Positions 6,871-13,119 of a DNA stretch of 13,119 nucleotides are shown here, one piece after another. A program made the position numbers and the translations under genes. The notes beneath the pieces were generated by a model. The model was not told where the DNA came from. It made no database searches and saw only the letters and a list, made by a program, of their open reading frames with translations. The stretch covers positions 1-13,119 of the forward strand of contig JAIUMB010000057.1 of assembly GCA_022565745.1 (NCBI GenBank), given 5' to 3'. The DNA comes from Cryomorphaceae bacterium (GTDB taxonomy: Bacteria > Bacteroidota > Bacteroidia > Flavobacteriales > Schleiferiaceae). Numbering within the stretch: position 1 is the stretch's first letter; each line of letters opens with the position of its first letter.

Positions 6871-8692
6871 GATGTTGTGCGTTGGTGGTTCGTTCTTTTT
6901 CAATGGGCATTTTCATAAAGGCCGCTCTTATCATGGGGTTTAGTTGAAAGATGTTGTAAAGCGCCCAGATGCTGTTTGCCGCAAACCCCGACGTAGAGGG
7001 ATGTTGGTTGTGGTAAACGAGATATGCATTGTATAGCATGCCCGCTAAGGTAACAATTATAAATGTTATATGGGGAATTACATGTCTTATCTGTTTGATT
7101 TTTAAGGACGAATCGACCGTTTTTTTGGTCACATTAAATTGTAATGATTGTTTGGTAATCACATTAAAGAAAGCGTTTACCTTGTAGGCAAAGGAGGCGA
7201 AAAAGTACTGCTCGCTTCGCTTGGTTGATAGCCCCCAATTGGCCAGTGTGACAACGGCGGTGTTGACAAGCATAAACAGAAAAAATCGGATGAAAAAGTC
7301 AAAGTTGAAGGCGTGTATGGGGGGCATTAATGTGAAAAAAAACAGGACGGGACTAAGCAAAAACACAATGATCCAGAACCCTGAGAGATAGGCAAACATG
7401 GTTTCGAGATATGCCAGTCGCTGCTTTATTTTTAAACCTCGCTTCCACAAGGGATTGTGCTTGCTCAGCATGATGTCAAACGTGCCTTTTGCGTAGCGTT
7501 TGTATTGTTTTACGTATCCGTCAACGGATTGTGGTGACAGCATGCGACTCAAGGGTTTGTCTGTTTGATATGACTTGTAGTTTTGTGGTAAACTGTGGAC
7601 AAGTATTGAGGTGTAGATGTCTTCGGAAATGTGATGGATAAATGGCCCATATGCCTTTTGTTTTATGTGAAATATGGACTTAAGTGTCGGATCTTTAATT
7701 TGGTTTAATGAAACTTGTGTCGTGCAATTGTCAGAAGATAAAGCATCACTTTTTATTAATTCAATAAGTGCACTTCGACGATGAATTGATCCGGCACCAC
7801 AGCAAAATGCCGCATTAGAGCCATTTCTGTGTCGTAGCACAGCATCATAAAAATATTGAGAATCGGTGCCCAATATGTTTTTTCCAATGCAGACGTCCAA
7901 AGGGGTATTTGCCAATAAGCCAAATAGTTTTGGTGAGACTTCCGATAGTCGACGCCCTTGATGGATGTCGTAAAACCACTGTGGCGTTTGAATCCATGCC
8001 ATAGCGTGCTCTCTAAAGTAGCCTGTGGTTTCGTTGAGGAATTCTGGAAATAATCGCGTGTCGGCATCTACGATGACCATAAGGTCTGCCTGTGATTGCC
8101 AAAAGTAATGATTGAGGTTGCCGGCTTTGTAGCCTTCGTTGCTTGGCCGACTCAAATATTTGGCTCGGTATTTATCAGCCAGCGCTTTTACGTTTTCCTT
8201 GCCATCTTCTCCATTGCGATTACCGTCGTCCAATACCCATACGCACAGCTCTACATCATCGTAGCGATATCTTACGTTGTTGGCGTCTTTTAGGGTGTCT
8301 TCAAGAATAGAAACGGGTTCGTTGTACGTGGCTATGCACAAGTCAATTCTGATGGCGCGATCGTCTTCATCGGCAAGTAAAGTTTGTATGTCTGAAAGTC
8401 GCCTTACAGGACGGCGCTTTTTGATTTCTCGGATAAAACTGTAATTGAAGACCATCAGTAAGGACCCAATGAACATTAGAGACTCGGCCACAGCCAATGA
8501 TACTGAAAATATCATGGCGTTTTGGTTGAGCGACACCGTCCACCGCCAATAGAGATAGTTGAAACCTACACCCAATAAAAAAACCGATAGCAAGAGAAAC
8601 AGATAGTGATGCCAGCCGCTTATGTCTATAGGGTGGTACGGCTTTCGTTTCTCAAAAATTTTGTAATAAGGTCTGTGGTTATTAGATGACAT
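6863..8692 (-). CDS. Cellulose-synthase-like family 2 glycosyltransferase
   Basis: This 609-residue inner-membrane synthase has two N-terminal helices (about 28-46 and 60-83), a cytosolic GT-A domain, and three or more C-terminal helices (about 433-457, 465-487, 541-560). GT2 motifs are VLDDGNR (D155, D156), DAD (D209, D211), FCCGAGSIHRRSAL, HISED (E357, D358; usual TED) and QYKRY (Q396, R399, Y400; usual QxxRW). The interface region between helices carries LQFNVTKK, like the FxVTPK gating-loop motif of BcsA and NdvB relatives. No PilZ domain follows, so direct c-di-GMP control as in BcsA is not expected. The polymer is unknown; a beta-linked glucan-type chain is a guess from the family. It is the first gene of the cassette, and the ATG at 8692 is preferred over a TTG three codons upstream. 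Confidence 0.93.
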   Translation of the reverse strand: MSSNNHRPYYKIFEKRKPYHPIDISGWHHYLFLLLSVFLLGVGFNYLYWRWTVSLNQNAMIFSVSLAVAESLMFIGSLLMVFNYSFIREIKKRRPVRRLSDIQTLLADEDDRAIRIDLCIATYNEPVSILEDTLKDANNVRYRYDDVELCVWVLDDGNRNGEDGKENVKALADKYRAKYLSRPSNEGYKAGNLNHYFWQSQADLMVIVDADTRLFPEFLNETTGYFREHAMAWIQTPQWFYDIHQGRRLSEVSPKLFGLLANTPLDVCIGKNILGTDSQYFYDAVLRHRNGSNAAFCCGAGSIHRRSALIELIKSDALSSDNCTTQVSLNQIKDPTLKSIFHIKQKAYGPFIHHISEDIYTSILVHSLPQNYKSYQTDKPLSRMLSPQSVDGYVKQYKRYAKGTFDIMLSKHNPLWKRGLKIKQRLAYLETMFAYLSGFWIIVFLLSPVLFFFTLMPPIHAFNFDFFIRFFLFMLVNTAVVTLANWGLSTKRSEQYFFASFAYKVNAFFNVITKQSLQFNVTKKTVDSSLKIKQIRHVIPHITFIIVTLAGMLYNAYLVYHNQHPSTSGFAANSIWALYNIFQLNPMIRAAFMKMPIEKERTTNAQHHE

Positions 8693-8698
8693 GCAGTA

Positions 8699-8706
8699 CA
8701 AAAATA
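8699..8706 (-). promoter_or_regulatory. Candidate -7 box for the GT2 cassette
   Basis: The minus strand reads TATTTTTG, an exact TAnnTTTG match, six bases before the GT2 ATG at 8692. The -33 zone is a T-run without the final G. A second, one-mismatch box TATTTTTA (8724-8731) lies further upstream and would give a normal leader of about 30 bases. The region is AT-rich, so either could be chance, but a promoter is needed here because a terminator lies just upstream. Confidence 0.35.
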
Positions 8707-8731
8707 GTCGTTTTTTTTGTAACTAAAAATA

Positions 8732-8757
8732 AAAAAGCGGCACAATGGCCGCTTTTT
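8732..8757 (-). terminator. Hairpin terminator after the DUF4399 gene, symmetric
   Basis: AAAAAGCGGC at 8732-8741 pairs with GCCGCTTTTT at 8748-8757 across a six-base loop. The result is a perfect GCGGC/GCCGC core flanked by A5/T5. On the minus strand it follows the stop at 8777 by about 20 bases and ends the suf-PBP-BCCP unit. The symmetric A and T tracts mean it could also act on plus-strand transcripts. It marks the boundary from the GT2 cassette. Confidence 0.85.
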
Positions 8758-8776
8758 GTTACTTATAAGGGTGCAA

Positions 8777-9268
8777 CTACTCCGTAACCGTAATCGTTAC
8801 TTTAGCGCTCATAGGCTCGCCGTAAGACTGGTGGTGCCCGTTGCCAAATTGCATGGTAAGGGTGTATTCACCTGGTTCTAGCTCTAGTTCAGCTTCGGTT
8901 TGTGCATCGCCGTAGTGGAGGTTCTTTTCATCCATAGGAATCACAGTGCCAGTTTCAATCACGCCACCGTTGATGATGATGTGATGGTGACCGCTGTGTT
9001 GAATGAGTGGTCCGGCGGGATCTAAGGCCATGCCTTCTACACCCATTTTTACGGTAAACGGACTGCTTACTTCATCGCCGTCTTGTAGGTTTTCAAAGAA
9101 AACGCGCGCACCTTCCGGCACATCGAGATAGTCGGTGTCTTCCGTTTCTTCAGCCTCCATTTGCTCTACAGCTGGAACGTCTTCAACGGTCTTTCCGGTT
9201 TGTCCGCTCTGACAAGCGGTAAATCCAAATGCTGCAATAGCGCCTATAATTAATGTGTGTTTTTTCAT
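8777..9268 (-). CDS. DUF4399 domain lipoprotein
   Basis: This 163-residue protein has a lipoprotein signal (MKKHTLIIGAIAAFGFTAC, Cys19 lipidated), then an acidic linker rich in Glu and Asp (about 25-50), then the DUF4399 domain. Domain marks are ARVFFENLQDGDEVSSPF at 54-71, HSGHHHIII at 91-99, NLHYGDAQTEAELELEPGEYTL at 116-137, and QFGNGHHQSYGEPMSA at 140-155. The pattern suggests a small beta-sandwich, and the His clusters could bind a metal; no function is established. The product probably faces the periplasm or the outer membrane. It follows the biotin carrier gene by 24 bases and is last before the terminator. Confidence 0.88.
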   Translation of the reverse strand: MKKHTLIIGAIAAFGFTACQSGQTGKTVEDVPAVEQMEAEETEDTDYLDVPEGARVFFENLQDGDEVSSPFTVKMGVEGMALDPAGPLIQHSGHHHIIINGGVIETGTVIPMDEKNLHYGDAQTEAELELEPGEYTLTMQFGNGHHQSYGEPMSAKVTITVTE

Positions 9269-9292
9269 GGTATTGGGTTGTTTTTAGGGTTG

Positions 9293-9784
9293 TTATTCGA
9301 ATTCTATCATGACTTGGTTCTTCTCAACCGATTGTCCTTCTTTTATGTTCACTGCTTTCACCACACCATCGCTCTCGGCTTTGATGTTGTTTTCCATCTT
9401 CATGGCTTCAAGCACGATCAGTGGCGTACCTTTCGATACGGCATCTCCTGGGGCAACGAGGATTTTTAACACCATACCTGGCATGGGTGCTTTAAATTCT
9501 TTATTGCCCGCCGCCAGTAAATCCTTGAGCCCCATTTTTTCCAACATCAAATCGAGCTCGGTTTTATAGGGTACCGATACCACTTCTCCATTGATGGCCA
9601 CGGTGTAGGTCTTGTCTTCGTGCAATACAATCCGCACGTCGTGACTCTTATGGCCAATTTGATAATGGAAGTGGTTGTGACCAATTTTGCGTCGAATGAT
9701 GGGAAAATCAGCATTGTCAATGGCGAATGTTTCACCATTGCTGCTTACGCTGCGTTCTTTGTCGAGAATGTTGGTTTTAATCAT
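9293..9784 (-). CDS. Biotin carboxyl carrier protein of an acyl-CoA carboxylase
   Basis: This 163-residue protein has a biotinyl-lipoyl domain at the C-terminus (about 95-163): APMPGMVLKI at 99-108, the biotin site EAMKMEN with Lys129, and a closing SVEKNQVMIEFE. The N-terminal part contains a second beta-rich segment (SHDVRIVLHEDKTYTVAINGEVV) as in Bacteroidota carrier subunits of acetyl-CoA, propionyl-CoA or related carboxylases. The biotin would be carboxylated by a separate AccC-like subunit and used by a carboxyltransferase, neither of which is encoded here. Which acyl-CoA is the substrate cannot be told from this gene. It follows the hydrolase gene by 24 bases; a one-mismatch -7 box (TATATTCG, 9789-9796) precedes its ATG. 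Confidence 0.92.
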   Translation of the reverse strand: MIKTNILDKERSVSSNGETFAIDNADFPIIRRKIGHNHFHYQIGHKSHDVRIVLHEDKTYTVAINGEVVSVPYKTELDLMLEKMGLKDLLAAGNKEFKAPMPGMVLKILVAPGDAVSKGTPLIVLEAMKMENNIKAESDGVVKAVNIKEGQSVEKNQVMIEFE

Positions 9785-9808
9785 GTTGCGAATATAGTGG
9801 TCGGTAAT

Positions 9809-10579
9809 TTATTGTCGAAGAAAATTTTCCACGTTTTCGGAAAACACCTTGGGTTTTTCGGCGTGTAGCCAGTGTCCGGCGCCGTCGATGGTGGCCAATT
9901 TAACATTGGGGAAGTGCTCGTCGAGATATGGGACGTCTTCGTCGGTGATGTAGTTGGATTGCTTGCCGCGGAGAAATAGGGTAGGGCCTTCGTAAATGGC
10001 CGGCGGAGGTAGGGCCTCGCCAACCTTGTCGATGTCTTTTTTGATTTGTTCAAAATTAAATCGCCAGTCGTAGATGCCGTCTTTACGGCGATGCAGACTT
10101 TTCAAGAGAAAAAAAGCAATGCCTTGGTTGTTGATTTTTTCGCCAAGTAATTCTTGTGCGCGGTTGCGTGAATCGGGTTTATTTTGACGAACGTATGCCA
10201 AGGCGTCGATAATCTCTTGGTGGTGAATGGGGTAGTGCTTTGGAGCTATGTCGGCAATCAGCAGTTTGTCTACTTTATCGGGATTCAAGGTGGCAAAAAA
10301 CATGGCCGCTTTACCGCCCATAGAATGTCCCAAAATAGCTGCTTTTTCTATGCCGCTTTCCTTGATGTACTGGGCAATGTCCTCGCTCATGGCGTGGTAA
10401 GTATGCGGTGAATCCCAGTCAGACCGACCGTGATTGCGCATGTCGAGCAGGTGCACACTGCGGTGTAAGTCATCGGCCCATTGTCGGCCAAGTGTATTCC
10501 AATTGTCGCTCATGCCGAAGAGGCCATGCATGACTATCAGTGGTTGTCCGGAGCCGTGAACGCGTGCGTGGAGCTTCAT
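9809..10579 (-). CDS. YbfF-like alpha/beta-hydrolase (esterase)
   Basis: This 256-residue cytosolic hydrolase has the oxyanion-region motif HGLFGMSDNW at 18-27, the nucleophile elbow GHSMGGK with Ser86, ADIAPKHY around Asp110, and GAGHWLHAEKP with His236. These positions match the Ser-Asp-His set of E. coli YbfF and the ABHD11 group, which cleave short acyl or thioester substrates in vitro. DMRNHGRSDW at 46-55 is also typical. The physiological substrate is unknown. The ATG overlaps the DUF2480 stop by four bases (ATGA), so translation is probably coupled. There is no signal peptide. Confidence 0.9.
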   Translation of the reverse strand: MKLHARVHGSGQPLIVMHGLFGMSDNWNTLGRQWADDLHRSVHLLDMRNHGRSDWDSPHTYHAMSEDIAQYIKESGIEKAAILGHSMGGKAAMFFATLNPDKVDKLLIADIAPKHYPIHHQEIIDALAYVRQNKPDSRNRAQELLGEKINNQGIAFFLLKSLHRRKDGIYDWRFNFEQIKKDIDKVGEALPPPAIYEGPTLFLRGKQSNYITDEDVPYLDEHFPNVKLATIDGAGHWLHAEKPKVFSENVENFLRQ

Positions 10580-11085
10580 TTTCTCTTAGGTTTAAAAACG
10601 GGAACGGTGCTACACGCTTCGCCAAACATCAGGGTTTTTACAATGGGCGTCAATCGTTCGGTGAGGGCCATGTAGGCATCCGGCCCCACATCCGGGCGGT
10701 TGCAGCCCTTGACTACTGTTGGTTTATCGACCACGGCCGATAGGTCCAAACGTTCGATTTGCTTGAGAACCACAGCAGAAGCGGCCTTATTAGGTTCGGT
10801 TTGCACCACACCCAAGGCTATGGTGCTGATTTCTGAAGCGATGATCATATACGCCCAAAGTGGTACAATGGCGTCGTCGCTGAGATAGACATTGACCCAT
10901 TTATTGCTGTACTTTGTCCAGTCATGGGCTCTCACTTGCTCGCGAAAGTGTTTTTCACGCAAAATGCCTCCATCGCTAAAGGAGAGTAGGTCAAGATTGA
11001 CGATTACCGGTACGGGAAGGATGTCGTCGATGTCGAGGGTGATTAGCTTTGACTGCGCCACCCGGTTTACAATTTCATCACTCAT
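10576..11085 (-). CDS. DUF2480 family protein next to Fe-S assembly genes
   Basis: This 169-residue protein matches the DUF2480 family, known to me mainly from Bacteroidota. Visible marks are VNLDLLSFSD at 29-38, LREKHFREQVRAHDW at 42-56, DDAIVPLWAYMIIAS at 70-84, KGCNRPDVGPDAYMALT at 126-142, and GEACSTVPVFK at 155-165. Two cysteines (128, 158) sit in the conserved C-terminal blocks and could bind a metal or cluster, which is inference. It has no signal peptide or membrane segment. It lies 11 bases after the SufT-like gene and overlaps the hydrolase by four, and such neighbours are common for the family, suggesting a part in Fe-S cluster work. Confidence 0.85.
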   Translation of the reverse strand: MSDEIVNRVAQSKLITLDIDDILPVPVIVNLDLLSFSDGGILREKHFREQVRAHDWTKYSNKWVNVYLSDDAIVPLWAYMIIASEISTIALGVVQTEPNKAASAVVLKQIERLDLSAVVDKPTVVKGCNRPDVGPDAYMALTERLTPIVKTLMFGEACSTVPVFKPKRK

Positions 11086-11096
11086 GGCAAAAGGGT

Positions 11097-11417
11097 TTAA
11101 AACATGCCCAATTCAAGCTTCGCCTCCTCGCTCATCATTTCTTTGTTCCAAGGCGGTTCAAAGGTGATTTCTACTTCCACGTCTTTCACGTCTTTTACCG
11201 TGCCTACTTTTTGTTTAACTTCCTCGGGAAGGGATTCGGCGACCGGACAGTTGGGTGATGTCAGTGTCATGAGGATTTTTACATCTCCTTCGTCGCTTAC
11301 TTGGACGTCGTAAATAAGTCCGAGCTCGTAAATATTCACGGGGATTTCCGGGTCGTAAATGGTGCAAATTTCACGTACGACCTCTTCTCCGGTGGCTATG
11401 ATTTGTTCTTCGTTCAT
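11097..11417 (-). CDS. sufT: MIP18/DUF59 family Fe-S assembly factor (SufT-like)
   Basis: This 106-residue protein is a single DUF59 (MIP18) domain: DPEIPVNIYELGLIYDV at 22-38, MTLTSPNCPVAESLPEEV at 50-67 with the invariant Cys57, and VEITFEPPWNKEMMSEEAK in the C-terminal half. Members such as SufT help deliver or mature Fe-S clusters in target proteins. The ATG overlaps the sufE stop by four bases (ATGA), so the two are made together. sufBCDS are not in the window. The gene symbol is by family, as DUF59 proteins are not all equivalent. Confidence 0.9.
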   Translation of the reverse strand: MNEEQIIATGEEVVREICTIYDPEIPVNIYELGLIYDVQVSDEGDVKILMTLTSPNCPVAESLPEEVKQKVGTVKDVKDVEVEITFEPPWNKEMMSEEAKLELGMF

Positions 11418-11854
11418 GTCGATGGTGATTTTTGGGGGTTAGATTGCATGGCCAGTGCGTAAAACTTGATTTGTTTTACCATGGAAACAAGTCCATTGGC
11501 ACGCGTGGGCGACAAGTGTTCTTTCAGGCCAATCTCGTCGATAAAGCCAGTGTCGGCTTTGACGATGTCTTCCGGTGATTGCTCAGAAAAAACGCGAATC
11601 ATCAATGCAATGATGCCTTTGGTGAGAATGGCGTCGCTGTCTGCTGTGAAGGCCACCTTTCCATCAGGTGTTTTATCGGCGTGTAACCACACGCGCGATT
11701 GGCATCCTTTGATGATGTTGTCGTCGGTTTTGTGTTGAGCATCGATGGGCGCTAATTCTTTGCCCAAATTGATGATGTGTTCGTATCGTTCGGTCCAATC
11801 GGTGAAGAAGGCAAATTCGTCAACGATTTCGTCTTGTATTTCTTTTATGGTCAT
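11414..11854 (-). CDS. sufE: SufE cysteine desulfuration protein
   Basis: This 146-residue protein takes persulfide sulfur from the desulfurase SufS and passes it to the SufBCD scaffold. The active Cys51 lies in IKGCQSRVWL; other SufE marks are WTERYEHIINLGKEL at 20-34, LTKGIIALMIRVFSEQSPEDI in the middle, and LSPTRANGLVSMVKQIKFYA near the end. The length is standard. I start at the ATG at 11854, 12 bases after the PBP stop; the frame also reaches a TTG at 11866 that adds only four residues. It overlaps the SufT-like gene by four bases. Confidence 0.95.
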   Translation of the reverse strand: MTIKEIQDEIVDEFAFFTDWTERYEHIINLGKELAPIDAQHKTDDNIIKGCQSRVWLHADKTPDGKVAFTADSDAILTKGIIALMIRVFSEQSPEDIVKADTGFIDEIGLKEHLSPTRANGLVSMVKQIKFYALAMQSNPQKSPST

Positions 11855-11866
11855 TTTTTGATTCAA

Positions 11867-13119
11867 TTAAAAGAGTTTGTCTAGCCGCTCATCGCGATTA
11901 CTTTCAATGTCTTGCTTATATTGATCGCAATCAATAATAACATCAATACCTCCTTCTGGTTTAGGGAAGTTGTCGCGACTGATTTTGAGTTCTGGGTCAT
12001 TATAGCACTTTCGCATAAAAATGGCCCAGGTAGGTAAAGCCATAGTAGCACCTTGCCCGTAAGCAGTGGCTCTAAAGTTGGTCGAGCGGTCTTCACCACC
12101 AGCCCAGCCAACGCCTACGAGATTAGGTACCATACCTACAAACCAACCGTCGCTATTGTTTTGTGTGGTTCCTGTTTTTCCTGCAATGGGGTTGTCAAAT
12201 CCGTAAGGGAAGCCGGTAACCACATCGTTGAAGTGGTTGTAGTTTCCGTGTTTCATGCGCAGTCTTGCACCTGTACCGGCGGTTGTTACACCTTTTAAAA
12301 TTTCCACCATTACGTAGGCGTCTTGCTCGTTCATGATCTCTTTGGTGTAGGGAGAAAACTCTTGAAGTACAGTGCCGTTTTTGTCTTCTATACGGGTCAC
12401 CATAATGGGCTCCGTATAAACACCTTCATTGATAAATGTGGTGTACGCTCCGGCCATTTCGTACACGCTGCCGTCCAAAGTTCCCAATGCGATGGATGGT
12501 TGCTCAGGGATGTCGCCTTTAAAGCCAAGGTCTTTGGATAAGCGCACCACCGGTTCCGGTCCTATTTGCTTCATGAGATAGGTGGTAACTGTGTTGACAG
12601 AGTTGGCCAAGGCATTTCGCAGGGTGCGCGTTTCACCGTATTTGCGGTTGGAGTTTTCCGGACACCAATCTTTCAATAGTCCGTAAGTGCCCTTTTCTAT
12701 ACAGGTTAATACGTCTGGTACCTCAAAGCAAGGACTGTATTTTTTCTGTTTGATGGCTGTGGCGTAAACAAAAGGCTTAAAGGTAGAGCCCACTTGTCGA
12801 CGCCCGGTTTTCACGTGATCAAATTTGAAATGCTTATAATTGATACCGCCAACCCAGGCTTTAACGAATCCCGTATGCGGATCCACAGCAATGAAGCCGG
12901 TGCGTAAAAAAGATTTGTAATAGCGGATCGAATCCATGGGGCTCATGACGGTATCGATGTCACCATCCCAGCTAAATACGTTCATATGAACAGGGGTGTT
13001 AAACACCAGTTCTATGCTGTCTTCGGGCACGCCATTGCGTTTCATATTGCGGTAGCGATCGGTTCGACGCATGGACTGCCTTATGATGTTGTCGATTTGA
13101 TCTTGATTGATTCGGTTGA
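11867..13119 (-). CDS. Class A penicillin-binding protein, transpeptidase part (partial, N-terminus beyond right edge)
   Basis: This is the C-terminal 417 or so residues of a PBP1a-type enzyme, open to the right edge, so the ATG at 13072 is internal. Peptidoglycan transpeptidase motifs are all present: GSTFKPF (catalytic Ser, codon at about 12787), NSVN (SxN, about 12601) and AGKTGTTQ (KTG, about 12178). FIAVDPHTGFVKAWVGG and WFVGMVPNLVGVGWAGG are further family blocks. The N-terminal membrane anchor and glycosyltransferase 51 domain lie outside. The C-terminus is short after the catalytic domain, ending IESNRDERLDKLF without an extra domain. sufE starts 12 bases after its stop, so it probably heads or belongs to the same transcript. 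Confidence 0.94.
   Translation of the reverse strand, partial: NRINQDQIDNIIRQSMRRTDRYRNMKRNGVPEDSIELVFNTPVHMNVFSWDGDIDTVMSPMDSIRYYKSFLRTGFIAVDPHTGFVKAWVGGINYKHFKFDHVKTGRRQVGSTFKPFVYATAIKQKKYSPCFEVPDVLTCIEKGTYGLLKDWCPENSNRKYGETRTLRNALANSVNTVTTYLMKQIGPEPVVRLSKDLGFKGDIPEQPSIALGTLDGSVYEMAGAYTTFINEGVYTEPIMVTRIEDKNGTVLQEFSPYTKEIMNEQDAYVMVEILKGVTTAGTGARLRMKHGNYNHFNDVVTGFPYGFDNPIAGKTGTTQNNSDGWFVGMVPNLVGVGWAGGEDRSTNFRATAYGQGATMALPTWAIFMRKCYNDPELKISRDNFPKPEGGIDVIIDCDQYKQDIESNRDERLDKLF

Noticed and set aside
6871..6903. TTG start for the DUF3131 protein at 6903
   Set aside because: It adds 11 residues inside the GT2 frame; the ATG at 6870 with an 8-base overlap is more usual.
8693..8701. TTG start for the GT2 at 8701
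   Set aside because: It adds three residues only and would overlap the candidate -7 box; the ATG at 8692 is preferred.
9269..9292. Short direct repeat CAACCC-TAAAAA-CAACCC (minus strand) before the DUF4399 gene
   Set aside because: It is a six-base repeat in a 24-base gap, too short to distinguish from chance.
1..13119. Defence system, mobile element, CRISPR array, tRNA or rRNA
   Set aside because: No repeat-spacer pattern, transposase, integrase, cloverleaf or rRNA-like sequence was seen, and all large frames are envelope or housekeeping genes.

Overview
The window looks like chromosomal DNA of a Bacteroidota bacterium, most likely of the order Flavobacteriales. The evidence is the gene families: a DUF2723/TMEM260-like membrane glycosyltransferase, DUF2480, DUF4399, a separate PurS, and a SufE-SufT pair. 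In addition, starts have little Shine-Dalgarno sequence, and TAnnTTTG promoter boxes lie before several genes. There is no sign of phage, IS elements, CRISPR, tRNA or rRNA. Coding density is high and codon use looks even throughout.

Layout: (1) 1-1061, minus: the N-terminal 353 residues of a DUF2723-family protein, cut by the left edge. (2) 1062-1437: a non-coding divergent region with a promoter for the plus strand. (3) 1438-2954, plus: a small acidic lipoprotein followed by folC. (4) 3011-8692, minus: a six-gene run transcribed right to left. It contains a cellulose-synthase-like GT2, a DUF3131 glucoamylase-like protein, an outer-membrane beta-barrel-like protein, pssA, purS and an AcpH/DUF479 protein. 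(5) 8732-8757: a hairpin terminator separating two minus-strand units. (6) 8777-13119, minus: a seven-gene run containing a class A PBP (cut by the right edge), sufE, sufT-like, DUF2480, a YbfF-like hydrolase, a biotin carrier protein and a DUF4399 lipoprotein, ending at that terminator.

The most interesting part is the GT2-DUF3131-barrel trio (4589-8692). The reading frames overlap by 8 bp (GT2 with DUF3131) and share 1 bp (TAATG, DUF3131 with barrel), so the three are probably made together. One is an inner-membrane polymerising glycosyltransferase, one an inner-membrane-anchored periplasmic alpha-barrel glycosidase-like protein, and one an exported aromatic-rich barrel. This matches the logic of synthase-dependent exopolysaccharide systems (BcsA/BcsZ/BcsC, AlgE) but uses different parts, and the synthase has no PilZ domain. 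It is the best candidate here for an undescribed envelope polysaccharide system.

The remainder is mostly housekeeping: folate polyglutamylation, phosphatidylserine synthesis, purine synthesis, Fe-S assembly, peptidoglycan synthesis and a biotin-dependent carboxylase subunit. Three starts were moved from upstream TTG codons to nearby ATGs (8692, 6870, 11854). The lipoprotein start was moved from 1345 to 1438, because its signal peptide begins there and the likely promoter lies in between.
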